14,426 bases of DNA from Roseiarcus sp043739325 (GTDB lineage Bacteria; Pseudomonadota; Alphaproteobacteria; Rhizobiales; Beijerinckiaceae), in assembly GCA_043739325.1 (NCBI GenBank), contig JAYUFK010000155.1, positions 1-14,426 on the forward strand, written 5' to 3'. Position numbers and translations under genes: made by a program. The notes below the pieces were generated by a model. That model was not told where the DNA came from. It ran no database searches and saw only the letters and a program-made list of their open reading frames with translations. Positions 7,554-14,373 of the stretch are shown piece by piece (position 1 is the stretch's first letter; every line of letters starts with the position of its first letter).

Positions 7554-7585
7554 ATCCTCTCCGCCTCGATCGAAGCGGAGAGGAT
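7554..7585 (-). promoter_or_regulatory. Intercistronic hairpin between binding-protein and ATPase genes
   Basis: This is a perfect 11-base inverted repeat: ATCCTCTCCGC at 7554-7564 and GCGGAGAGGAT at 7575-7585, with a 10-base loop. On the minus strand it lies in the 117-base gap after the binding-protein stop and is followed by a short T run (TTT, then ACG). Such structures between a binding-protein gene and its transporter genes often protect the upstream message or partly terminate, so that binding protein exceeds the membrane complex. That role is inferred; the T run is too short for a full terminator. Confidence 0.7.
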
Positions 7586-7649
7586 CGATTGCCGTCTGCG
7601 TTGAGGCGCCTTCTTCATGCGCAAAATATTCCCTTCGCCTGAAGACGCG

Positions 7650-8690
7650 TCAGATTAGGAATTGCTCCTCCATCCACGCCATCCCTTCAGCGTTGGCCTT
7701 GGTGACGACCGGCCCGTCGGTAACGATGCTCTTGGGAATATTCGTCCCGGTCTTGTCGCCGTTCATCACCGCGCCAACGCCGGCGATGATCGCGCCGCCA
7801 TGAATACGGCATGACGGATTGCGCACGGTCGCGAACATCGTGCCTTCCTGCACCGCCTTGATCGCCGGCGGCATTGCGTCGACGCCGCCGATCTTGATTT
7901 CGGTGCGCCCCTTCGCCTGCATCACTTTCGAGGCCGCCAGCGCCATGTCGTCGTTATGGAAGAACGCCGCGTCGATCTTGGGATACTTGGTCAGCAGCGT
8001 CTCCCAGATGCGCGCCACCTTGGTCACGTCCCAGTCGGCCGGCTGTTCGTCGAGCACGGTGATCTTGGGGAATTTCGAGATGACGGAATGGAAGCCCTTG
8101 GCGCGCCCCTGCGCGCCGGTATGGCCGAGCGCGCCTTGCGTCATCACGATGTTGCCTTCGCCGTTGATCGCGTTGACGAGCGCCTGCGTCACCGAAGCGC
8201 CCATGAACTCATTGTCGGGGGCGAGGAAGGTGTGGACATTGATCGTGTCGAGCGGCGCGATCAGCGTGTCCATGTCGATGACGGGAATGCCCGCTTCGAT
8301 CATCTTGTTGACCGGCGCGGTCAGCGTGCCGATGCCGAAGGCCTGAATGGCGACGAAATCCCATTTCTGCGAGGCCATGTTGTCGATCGCCGAGCGCTGT
8401 TTGACCGCATCGAGCTGGCCGTCGAACCAGGTCACTTCGACGTTGAACAGCGAGCCCCAATATTCCGCCGCTTGCTTGCCCTGCGCGCACCATGTCGCCT
8501 GCAAGCCGGCATTGGAGAACGCCGCCTTGAGCGGCTTCGAAGCCTTGCCGGCTTCCTTCGCCATCGCGGCTGCCATCATTGGGCCGAATCCGCCGCCCCC
8601 TAACAGCGCCGCCGCGGCCCCTCCGCCCATCGCCATTTTGCGAAAAAGTTCACGCCGGGACTGCAAATCGAGTCTTGAAGTCTTCGACAT
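7650..8690 (-). CDS. Sugar ABC transporter periplasmic binding protein (RbsB-like), Tat signal
   Basis: This is a periplasmic sugar-binding protein of the Peripla_BP_4 (ribose/galactose) family, 346 residues. It begins with a long N-region carrying a twin-arginine motif (SRRELFRKM), a Gly/Ala-rich hydrophobic stretch and a cleavage region near AAAMA. The mature protein starts near PLKAAFSNAG. Family features are the WFDGQLDAVKQRSAI segment, GIPVIDMDT, GAQGRAKGF, and the hinge-side AAFFHNDDMALAA. The ATG at 8690 has a strong ribosome-binding site (GGGAGGAA). It is the first gene of the operon ending in mtnK, so a methylthioribose-type ligand is the leading hypothesis. Tat export implies folding before export, which is not usual for this family. 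Confidence 0.9.
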   Translation of the reverse strand: MSKTSRLDLQSRRELFRKMAMGGGAAAALLGGGGFGPMMAAAMAKEAGKASKPLKAAFSNAGLQATWCAQGKQAAEYWGSLFNVEVTWFDGQLDAVKQRSAIDNMASQKWDFVAIQAFGIGTLTAPVNKMIEAGIPVIDMDTLIAPLDTINVHTFLAPDNEFMGASVTQALVNAINGEGNIVMTQGALGHTGAQGRAKGFHSVISKFPKITVLDEQPADWDVTKVARIWETLLTKYPKIDAAFFHNDDMALAASKVMQAKGRTEIKIGGVDAMPPAIKAVQEGTMFATVRNPSCRIHGGAIIAGVGAVMNGDKTGTNIPKSIVTDGPVVTKANAEGMAWMEEQFLI

Positions 8691-8716
8691 TCATTCCTCC
8701 CAGATTACATTTTTGG

Positions 8717-8732
8717 ACGGCCTTCAGACCGT
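8717..8732 (-). other. Small hairpin in the leader of the importer operon
   Basis: The minus strand reads ACGGTC-TGAA-GGCCGT: a 6-bp stem with one G-U pair and a four-base loop, about 16 bases upstream of the ribosome-binding site of the binding-protein gene. There is no T run, so it is not a terminator for the upstream phrB gene. It might influence translation, but a stem this short could be chance. Confidence 0.3.
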
Positions 8733-8755
8733 GCGCGCCAAGTATGTCACGCTTA

Positions 8756-8782
8756 ATTATCGTTCTTCAAGCTAAATGTCAG
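8756..8782 (-). promoter_or_regulatory. Weak candidate promoter of the importer-mtnK operon
   Basis: The 128-base gap between phrB and the binding-protein gene is A/T-rich. On the minus strand it contains CTGACA (8782-8777) and GATAAT (8761-8756), each 5 of 6 matches to sigma-70 consensus. The spacer is only 15 bases, shorter than the ideal 17, so this is a weak call. No second site such as a SAM riboswitch is apparent upstream of the gene. Confidence 0.3.
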
Positions 8783-8818
8783 ATAATTGCCCGGCGCGTC
8801 GGCGCAGCTCCGATCGCG

Positions 8819-10342
8819 TTACGGCTTCGAAGCGCCCGGAGCCAGTTCATTCATCGCCGCCAATGTCGCCAGCGCTCGTTTTCGCGCGGCGTCATGATCG
8901 ACGATCGGCCTCGGATAGCTGTGTCCGAGCCGCACTCCGGCGCCCGCAAGTTCGGCCTCGGAGGCCGCCCATGGGCGATGCACGAGAGCCGCCGGCAGGT
9001 TCAGGAGTTCCGGCGCCCAGCGTTTGACATAGGCGCCGTCGGGATCGAATTTCTCGCCCTGCAGAACCGGATTGAAAATGCGGTAATATGGGGCAGCGTC
9101 CGCGCCCGATCCCGCGACCCACTGCCAGCTTGCCGCGTTGCTCGCCGGGTCGGCATCGACAAGCGTATCCCAAAACCATTCCTCGCCGTTGCGCCAATCA
9201 ATCAGCAGATGCTTGATCAGGAACGAGGCGACGACCATGCGCACGCGGTTGTGCATATAGCCGGTGGCCCAAAGCTCACGCATTCCGGCGTCGACGAGCG
9301 GATAGCCCGTGCGTCCGCGCCGCCAGGCTTCGAGCGCGCTTGCGTCATCGCGCCAGGCAAACGCGTCGAAGCGCGGCTGGAAATTGCGCGTCGCCAGATC
9401 GGGGAAATGAAACAGCAAATGGTAGCTGAATTCGCGCCAGCCGAGTTCGGCGAGAAACTTGTCGAAGTCCGCGGGGCTCGCCTTGCCGCCTGCGTGGCGC
9501 GCCGCTTCAACCGCGTGCCATATCTGGCGTGGTGAGATCACGCCGAAACGTAAGTAAGGCGAGAGGCGCGAAGTCAGCAGCTTGTCCGGCCGATCGCGCC
9601 CGCTCGCATAGCCGTTCAAGCCGGCATCGAGAAAATCGGCGAGCCGCGCTTGGGCAGCCTTCTCGCCTGCGGGCCATGCTTGGCGCAGGCCGCCGGCCCA
9701 ATCGGGTTTTTGCGGCTCCAGCGCAAGATCGGCGAGAGAGGTGGTTCTCGGCGGAATATTCGGCGAGAGCGCGAAAGTTCTCAAATGCTTTGGCGCCGGC
9801 GCTGGTGGCGCAACTTCCGGCGTGCGCAGACAGGCGCGCCAATAGGCCGAGAAGACGCGAAACGGTTCGCCGGCTTGATTTTTGATCGTCCACGGTTCGC
9901 GCAACAGCGCCGCGTTGTCGCTCTCGGCGAGAACTCCGCGCGCGCTCAGCGCCATTTTGACGCCAGCATCGACGGCGCGCTCGGCGCCGCCATAACGGCG
10001 ATTCCAATAGACCGCGCTCGCCCCGCATTGGCGCGAAAGCCAATCGATCGCCTCGGCCGCGGCGCCGCGCAGATAGAGCAGTTGTCCGCCGCGTTGTTGC
10101 AGCACTGCAGCGAGCGCGGCGAGCGACTGATGCAGCATCCAGCGCGCCGCGCCGCCAAGCGGGCGGATGCCCTCGCTTTGATCGTCGAGGATGTAGACGA
10201 AGACCAACGGGCGTCTCGAAGCGACGCCGCGATTAAGCGCGGGATTGTCGGAGAGCCGGAGGTCGTCGCGAAACCAGACGATTGCGGGACTTTCGGAATG
10301 CGCGACTTGCTCTTCCGAGGCGCCCGGCGCGGAGTCAGCCAT
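8819..10342 (-). CDS. phrB: Deoxyribodipyrimidine photolyase (class I, cryptochrome/photolyase family)
   Basis: This flavoprotein uses light to split cyclobutane pyrimidine dimers in DNA. The 507-residue protein has an N-terminal Rossmann domain beginning IVWFRDDLRLSDNPAL (21-36). The C-terminal FAD domain carries SRLSPYLRFGVISP (258-271), GWREFSYHLL (301-310), TGYPLVDAGMRELWATGYMHNR (in two adjoining pieces, 345-366), and the DADPASNAASWQWVAG region (396-411) with the conserved Asn. Together these fit a class I CPD photolyase. The ATG at 10342 lies inside the end of the TspO gene (ATGGCTGA overlap, 8 bases), implying translational coupling. The ribosome-binding site is weak, as expected for a coupled start. 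A (6-4) photolyase or cryptochrome activity is less likely but cannot be excluded. Confidence 0.93.
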   Translation of the reverse strand: MADSAPGASEEQVAHSESPAIVWFRDDLRLSDNPALNRGVASRRPLVFVYILDDQSEGIRPLGGAARWMLHQSLAALAAVLQQRGGQLLYLRGAAAEAIDWLSRQCGASAVYWNRRYGGAERAVDAGVKMALSARGVLAESDNAALLREPWTIKNQAGEPFRVFSAYWRACLRTPEVAPPAPAPKHLRTFALSPNIPPRTTSLADLALEPQKPDWAGGLRQAWPAGEKAAQARLADFLDAGLNGYASGRDRPDKLLTSRLSPYLRFGVISPRQIWHAVEAARHAGGKASPADFDKFLAELGWREFSYHLLFHFPDLATRNFQPRFDAFAWRDDASALEAWRRGRTGYPLVDAGMRELWATGYMHNRVRMVVASFLIKHLLIDWRNGEEWFWDTLVDADPASNAASWQWVAGSGADAAPYYRIFNPVLQGEKFDPDGAYVKRWAPELLNLPAALVHRPWAASEAELAGAGVRLGHSYPRPIVDHDAARKRALATLAAMNELAPGASKP

Positions 10343-10814
10343 TCAACCGCCAGATCGAAAAATTGAGAAGGCTCGCGAATCCGACCCAGGCCGCCAATGG
10401 CGCGAGACACAGCGCGGCGATCCCGTCGATTTGCGCGAACAGTGCGATCGTCGCCAGGATCAGCAGCCATTGCGGCACGATATCAACGAGGCCGGCTAAC
10501 GGGTTCCTCCAGGCGAAAAACAGCCATGACCACGCGGCGTTGAGCGCCAGTTGAAGAAAGAACAGCTTGAGCGCGAGGGAGCGCAGCGGCGCATCGTCAG
10601 GCGCTCGCAGAATGCGCCAGACCGCGATCGCCATCAGCAGATACAGCAAGGTCCAGGCCGGACCGAACAGCCAGTTGGGCGGGTTGAAAGAAGGCTTCTT
10701 CAAGCTCTCGTACCAAGGCTTGAGATTGGGAAATGTCGCAAGCTGGCCGGCGATCACGGCGGCTGCAATGGGAAGAATCGTCGCCAGGACCAGGAAAATC
10801 ATTTGAGAAATCAT
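10335..10814 (-). CDS. tspO: TspO/MBR-family tryptophan-rich sensory membrane protein
   Basis: This is a small inner-membrane protein of 159 residues with five predicted helices, the normal TspO length. Family motifs are NLKPWYESLKKPSFNPP (about 30-46), WLFGPAWTLLYLLMAIA just after, and ALNAAWSWLFFAW in the third helix region. TspO binds porphyrins; in purple bacteria it modulates expression of photopigment genes in response to oxygen. Here it is the first gene of a two-gene unit with photolyase, suggesting a light or photo-oxidative stress role. The start at ATG 10814 gives a normal N-terminus directly before helix 1. The frame is open to 10886, but that extension is not hydrophobic. An internal ATG at 10802 is a second option. 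The ribosome-binding site is poor (GAAGGTG, distant). Confidence 0.9.
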   Translation of the reverse strand: MISQMIFLVLATILPIAAAVIAGQLATFPNLKPWYESLKKPSFNPPNWLFGPAWTLLYLLMAIAVWRILRAPDDAPLRSLALKLFFLQLALNAAWSWLFFAWRNPLAGLVDIVPQWLLILATIALFAQIDGIAALCLAPLAAWVGFASLLNFSIWRLNG

Positions 10815-10842
10815 AGGCGGATGCGCACCTTCGAAACCAGAT

Positions 10843-10871
10843 TTTATTCGGGCGCGGAGCCCAACGTGCAA
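10843..10871 (-). promoter_or_regulatory. Candidate promoter of tspO-phrB
   Basis: On the minus strand TTGCAC (10871-10866) is followed after 17 bases by AATAAA (10848-10843), about 30 bases upstream of the tspO ATG. Matches to sigma-70 consensus are only moderate (3/6 and 4/6), consistent with a promoter needing an activator, or with an alternative sigma factor. The proximal copy of the direct repeat at 10868-10896 overlaps the -35 box, which supports a regulated site. Confidence 0.3.
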
Positions 10872-10896
10872 GACTATCTGGCGCAAGACTAGCTGG
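10868..10896 (-). repeat. 14-base direct repeat upstream of tspO-phrB (candidate operator)
   Basis: The plus strand carries GCAAGACTATCTGG (10868-10881) and GCAAGACTAGCTGG (10883-10896): 13 of 14 bases identical, period 15, with one base between them. This is a tandem array of two half-sites on the same face orientation, not a palindrome. It lies across and upstream of the candidate -35 box of tspO. Tandem sites at a -35 box are a common arrangement for regulator binding. The regulator is not in the window. Confidence 0.5.
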
Positions 10897-10952
10897 TGAA
10901 CGTCCTCGCGTCATCTTCGCTGAGTGAATCTTTGCCGAATGCGGTTCTCGGA

Positions 10953-10973
10953 GCGGCGGGCAAGGCTCGCCGC
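10953..10973. other. Strong hairpin in the tspO-MFS divergent region
   Basis: GCGGCGGGC (10953-10961) and GCTCGCCGC (10965-10973) form a 9-bp stem with one G-U pair and a three-base loop (AAG). No T run follows on either strand, so a classical terminator is unlikely. It lies about 73 bases before the MFS start and could be part of that gene's leader or a DNA site. It is the most stable structure in the 231-base divergent gap. Confidence 0.4.
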
Positions 10974-11045
10974 CTATTCCCTTCAGCATGCAATCAGCTT
11001 ACGCTTCGAGGCAAATAAGCCAATCGCCGATCAGGGAGATGAGCC

Positions 11046-12401
11046 TTGGACCAAAGCCGGAGCGTCAACGTTCAGGGCTTTCTTAACGACAATCCGTTTT
11101 CGTCGTTCCAGTGGATGATTTTCGCGCTGTGTTTTCTCGTCGTGCTCGCCGACGGGTTCGATACGGCGGCCATCGGCTTCATCGCGCCGTCCTTGCTGAA
11201 GGAATGGGGATTGACGCGGCCGGATCTTGGTCCCGTATTGACAGCGGCCCTTTGGGGCCTTGCGACGGGCGCGCTCCTCTCAGGTCCGCTGGCGGATGTC
11301 ATAGGGCGTAAGCGCCTGCTGGCCGGAGCCGTCCTGGTGTTTGGCGCTTTCTGCCTCGCCTCGTCGTTTTCCCAGAGCTTGAGCCAGCTTGTGGCCTTGC
11401 GCTTTCTCACCGGTCTCGGCCTTGGCGCCGCGATGCCGAACGCCATCACGATTATGAGCGAATTCTGCCCGGACAGTAAGCGCGCGACGCTGACCAACGC
11501 GATGTTCTGCGGGTTTCCGCTTGGCGCGGCGCTGGGCGGTTTTCTCGCCGCGTGGATGATACCAAATTTTGGCTGGCGCAGCGTGCTCGAACTGGGCGGC
11601 ATTGCCCCGCTTGTCCTCGCCGTGTTCCTGTTCGCGGCAATGCCCGAATCTGTCCGCTACCTCGTCGCCAGGGCGCAGCCGGCCGAGCGCATCCGAGCGC
11701 TGCTTGGCCGCATCGCGCCCGTCGCCGACGACGCGCAATCCTTTGTCATGAGCGAGGCGGCGCCAACTGGCGGCGGCGCGAGCGGCCCCGCAATCGTGCT
11801 CTCCAGTTCGTATGTCGTCGGCTCGCTCATGCTCTGGCTGACCTATTTCATGGGTCTGGTGATTTTTTACGCGCTGATCAACTGGATGCCGCTATTGTTC
11901 AAGGACGCCGGCCTCGATCCGCGGACCGCGACGCTGATCTCGGCTTTGTTCCCGCTCGGCGGCTGCGGGGCGATCCTGTCGGGCTGGCTGATGGACCGCT
12001 TCAACGCCAATCGCATCATCGCTTTCTGCTACGCGCTGACGGCGGTGTTTGTCTTCGCCATCGGCCAGGCAAGCGGCAGCATTGGATTGTTGATGCTTTT
12101 CGTATTCGTCGGCGGCGCGCTGATGAACACGGCGCAATCCTCGATGGGCGCGTTGGCGGCGGCGTTCTACCCGACGCAGGGACGCGCCACCGGCGTTGCC
12201 TGGATGCTCGGCGTCGGTCGCTTTGGCGGCATCGCCGGCCCGGCGCTGGTGGCGTATCTATCGCGCGAGAATCTGGGCTTCGCCACGATTTTCACCTATG
12301 TCGCGATACCCGGCCTGATCGCCGCAGCCGCCTTGCTGGTCAAGCAATTCGTTCATCCCGAAAACAAGGCGGCGGCCGCGGGCGGCGCGCTCGCGCACTA
12401 A
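11046..12401 (+). CDS. MFS transporter, aromatic acid:H+ symporter (AAHS) family
   Basis: This is a twelve-helix inner-membrane transporter of 451 residues. The first helix carries the AAHS hallmark DGFDTAAIGFIAPSL (36-50), and MFS motif A is GPLADVIGRKR (80-90). FLTGLGLGAAMPNA (motif B-like) and the late AAFYPTQGRATGVAW segment also fit PcaK/BenK/MhpT-type proteins. Such proteins import aromatic acids such as 4-hydroxybenzoate, protocatechuate or phenylpropionates with protons. The start is TTG at 11046 with AGGGAG 7 bases upstream; an ATG at 11039 is in another frame. No aromatic catabolic genes are in the window. The truncated oxidoreductase gene follows after a short gap on the same strand, so the two may have formed one unit. 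The substrate is unknown. Confidence 0.88.
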   Translation: MDQSRSVNVQGFLNDNPFSSFQWMIFALCFLVVLADGFDTAAIGFIAPSLLKEWGLTRPDLGPVLTAALWGLATGALLSGPLADVIGRKRLLAGAVLVFGAFCLASSFSQSLSQLVALRFLTGLGLGAAMPNAITIMSEFCPDSKRATLTNAMFCGFPLGAALGGFLAAWMIPNFGWRSVLELGGIAPLVLAVFLFAAMPESVRYLVARAQPAERIRALLGRIAPVADDAQSFVMSEAAPTGGGASGPAIVLSSSYVVGSLMLWLTYFMGLVIFYALINWMPLLFKDAGLDPRTATLISALFPLGGCGAILSGWLMDRFNANRIIAFCYALTAVFVFAIGQASGSIGLLMLFVFVGGALMNTAQSSMGALAAAFYPTQGRATGVAWMLGVGRFGGIAGPALVAYLSRENLGFATIFTYVAIPGLIAAAALLVKQFVHPENKAAAAGGALAH

Positions 12402-12421
12402 CGCGCTTAGAGGACAAGCCA

Positions 12422-12448
12422 ATGCACAAATGCGTCGCCCAACCGTGA
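12422..12448 (+). other. Possible eight-codon leader ORF before the oxidoreductase
   Basis: AGAGGA (12409-12414) is ideally spaced, 7 bases, from an ATG at 12422. That ATG opens an eight-codon frame, MHKCVAQP, whose TGA (12446-12448) overlaps a GTG (12445) in frame with the oxidoreductase. This is the geometry of translational coupling from a leader peptide to a GTG start. It could equally be chance near an ordinary ATG start at 12430. Confidence 0.2.
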
Positions 12449-14334
12449 ACCAGACGCTTCCGATTACCCGCCACCCGTCGGTCTGCCCGCACGATTGCCC
12501 GTCAGCCTGCGCGCTCGATGTCGAGGTCATCGGCGGCGCGCGCATCGGGCGGGTGCGCGGCGCGGCGGATCAGGATTACACCGCCGGCGTGATCTGCGCC
12601 AAAGTCGCGCGCTATGCAGAGCGCATCCACCACAAGGACCGGCTGACGCAACCGCTGCGCCGCACGGGCCCGAAGGGCTCGGGACAATTCGCGCCGATAT
12701 CCTGGGACGACGCGCTCGACATCGTCGCCGAGAATTTTTTGCGTTGCGAGCGCGAATATGGCGCGCAAAGCGTCTGGCCGTATTACTACGCGGGAACGAT
12801 GGGCCTGGTGATGCGCGACGGCATCGAGCGGCTCACCAGCGTCAAGCGCTATTCCGGCTTCTACTCGACGATCTGCGTCAATCTCTCCTGGCCCGGCTGG
12901 CTGGTTGGCGCGGGCAAGCTGATGGGGTCCGATCCGCGCGAGATGGCGAAATCCGACTGCGTGGTGATCTGGGGCACGAACGCCGTATCGACCCAGGTCA
13001 ACGTGATGACCCATGCGATGCGGGCGCGAAAAGAACGCGGCGCCAGAATCGTCGTCATCGACATCTATCAGAACGACACGATGAAGCAGGCCGATCTCGC
13101 TTTGTGTCTACGCCCCGGCACGGATGGCGCACTCGCCTGCGCTGTGATGCATGTGCTGTTTCGCGATGGCCTCGCCGATCGCGACTATCTCCAGCGCTAC
13201 ACCGACGAACCCGCAGCGCTTGAAGCGCATCTGCAAAGCCGCGATCCGGCCTGGGCGAGCGCCATCACCGGCCTGAGCGTCGCGGAAATCGAGGGCTTCG
13301 CGGCGCTTGTGGGCGCCAACAAGCGCACGTTCTTCCGGCTCGGCTACGGCTTCTCGCGCCAGCGCAACGGCGCAGCCAACATGCATGCGGCGCTTTGCAT
13401 CCCGGCGGTCAGCGGCGCCTGGGCGCATGAAGGCGGCGGCGCCTTCCACAGCAATTCCGGCATGTACGGCTGGGACAAGTCGCTGATCGAGGGCCTCGAC
13501 GTCCGCGACGCCTCGGTGCGCAAGCTCGATCAATCGCGCATCGGCGCCGTGCTATGCGGCGAGGAAGAGGCGTTGCGCGGCGGCGCTCCGGTCAAGGCGC
13601 TGCTCGTGCAGAACACCAACCCAGCCAATGTCGCGCCGGCGCAAACAAAAGTGCGGCGCGGGCTGGCGCGGGACGATCTCTTCACCGTCGTGCACGAGCA
13701 ATTCATGACGGAGACGGCGCGCTTTGCCGACATCGTGCTGCCCGCAACGACGTTTCTCGAACACGGCGATCTGTATCAGGGTGGCGGCCATCAATACATC
13801 ATGTTCGGCCCCAAGGCGGTCGAGCCGCCAGCCGAATGCCACTCCAATCACGATCTGATCTGCGCGCTCGCCAGGCGCCTCGGCGCGACGCATCGCGGTT
13901 TTGACATGAGCCCGCGCGAAATCATCGACTGGACCTTGCAGGCGTCGAAGCATGGAACACTGGCGGAGTTGGAGGCGAAGAAGTGGCTCGACGTGCAGCC
14001 GCCGTTCGAGGAGGCGCATTTCATCAACGGCTTCCGCCACAACGATAAGAAATTCCATTTCCGCGCCGACTGGGCGAAGACGCCGTTCAACAACATCGGC
14101 CTGATGGGGCCGTGGCGGACGATGCCGACGCTGCCCGATCATTGGGCGGTGAACGAGCAAGCGGACGAGGAGTTTCCGTTCAAACTCGCGACCTCGCCCG
14201 CCCGCAGCTTTCTCAATTCCAGTTTCACCGAGACGCCCGGATCGCTGGCGCGCGAGGGCCGCCCGCATGTGATGATGCACCCGCTCGACGCAGCGGCGCT
14301 TGATGTAGCCGACGACGGCATCGTGCGGCTGTAA
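12430..14334 (+). CDS. Molybdopterin-dependent oxidoreductase (formate-dehydrogenase/BisC-like), 3' end cut by IS66 insertion
   Basis: This is a molybdenum/tungsten bis-MGD enzyme of the DMSO-reductase superfamily. The N-terminal cluster motif is C19-x3-C23-x3-C27-x28-C56 (starting SVCPHDCPSAC), binding one [4Fe-4S]. MGD-binding segments include CVVIWGTNAVSTQ, IVVIDIYQNDT, LRPGTDGALACAV and LLVQNTNPANVAP. No signal peptide is present, so it is probably cytoplasmic. The frame stops at 634 residues, at DDGIVRL, just where the C-terminal molydop-binding beta-barrel is starting. Relatives run about 70 residues longer. The native sequence ends at 14330, and the next bases, GTAA, are the IS inverted repeat, which provides the TAA. 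The start is ATG 12430 or GTG 12445. The missing tail should cover part of the cofactor, so the product is probably inactive. The substrate is unknown. Confidence 0.85.
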   Translation: MRRPTVNQTLPITRHPSVCPHDCPSACALDVEVIGGARIGRVRGAADQDYTAGVICAKVARYAERIHHKDRLTQPLRRTGPKGSGQFAPISWDDALDIVAENFLRCEREYGAQSVWPYYYAGTMGLVMRDGIERLTSVKRYSGFYSTICVNLSWPGWLVGAGKLMGSDPREMAKSDCVVIWGTNAVSTQVNVMTHAMRARKERGARIVVIDIYQNDTMKQADLALCLRPGTDGALACAVMHVLFRDGLADRDYLQRYTDEPAALEAHLQSRDPAWASAITGLSVAEIEGFAALVGANKRTFFRLGYGFSRQRNGAANMHAALCIPAVSGAWAHEGGGAFHSNSGMYGWDKSLIEGLDVRDASVRKLDQSRIGAVLCGEEEALRGGAPVKALLVQNTNPANVAPAQTKVRRGLARDDLFTVVHEQFMTETARFADIVLPATTFLEHGDLYQGGGHQYIMFGPKAVEPPAECHSNHDLICALARRLGATHRGFDMSPREIIDWTLQASKHGTLAELEAKKWLDVQPPFEEAHFINGFRHNDKKFHFRADWAKTPFNNIGLMGPWRTMPTLPDHWAVNEQADEEFPFKLATSPARSFLNSSFTETPGSLAREGRPHVMMHPLDAAALDVADDGIVRL

Positions 14335-14345
14335 TTACCCACCCC
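14331..14345 (+). repeat. Terminal inverted repeat of the right IS66-type element
   Basis: GTAATTACCCACCCC begins directly after the interrupted oxidoreductase codon and matches 14 of 15 bases with the minus strand at 99-85. The host octamer outside it is gtgcggct (14323-14330). This differs from the octamer at the left end, so the two are not halves of one target duplication. Confidence 0.8.
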
Positions 14346-14373
14346 TATTTTTGAGCGGCGATTTGCGCCGGTT

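Noticed and set aside
8691..8818. Possible SAM-type riboswitch upstream of the importer-mtnK operon
   Set aside because: The 128-base gap is short, and I see only a small stem at 8717-8732. The multi-helix core and conserved purine motifs of SAM riboswitches are not recognisable.
11552..12448. Plus-strand frame of 298 codons overlapping the MFS gene
   Set aside because: It is an Arg-rich shadow; the MFS frame holds the AAHS motifs and a good ribosome-binding site.
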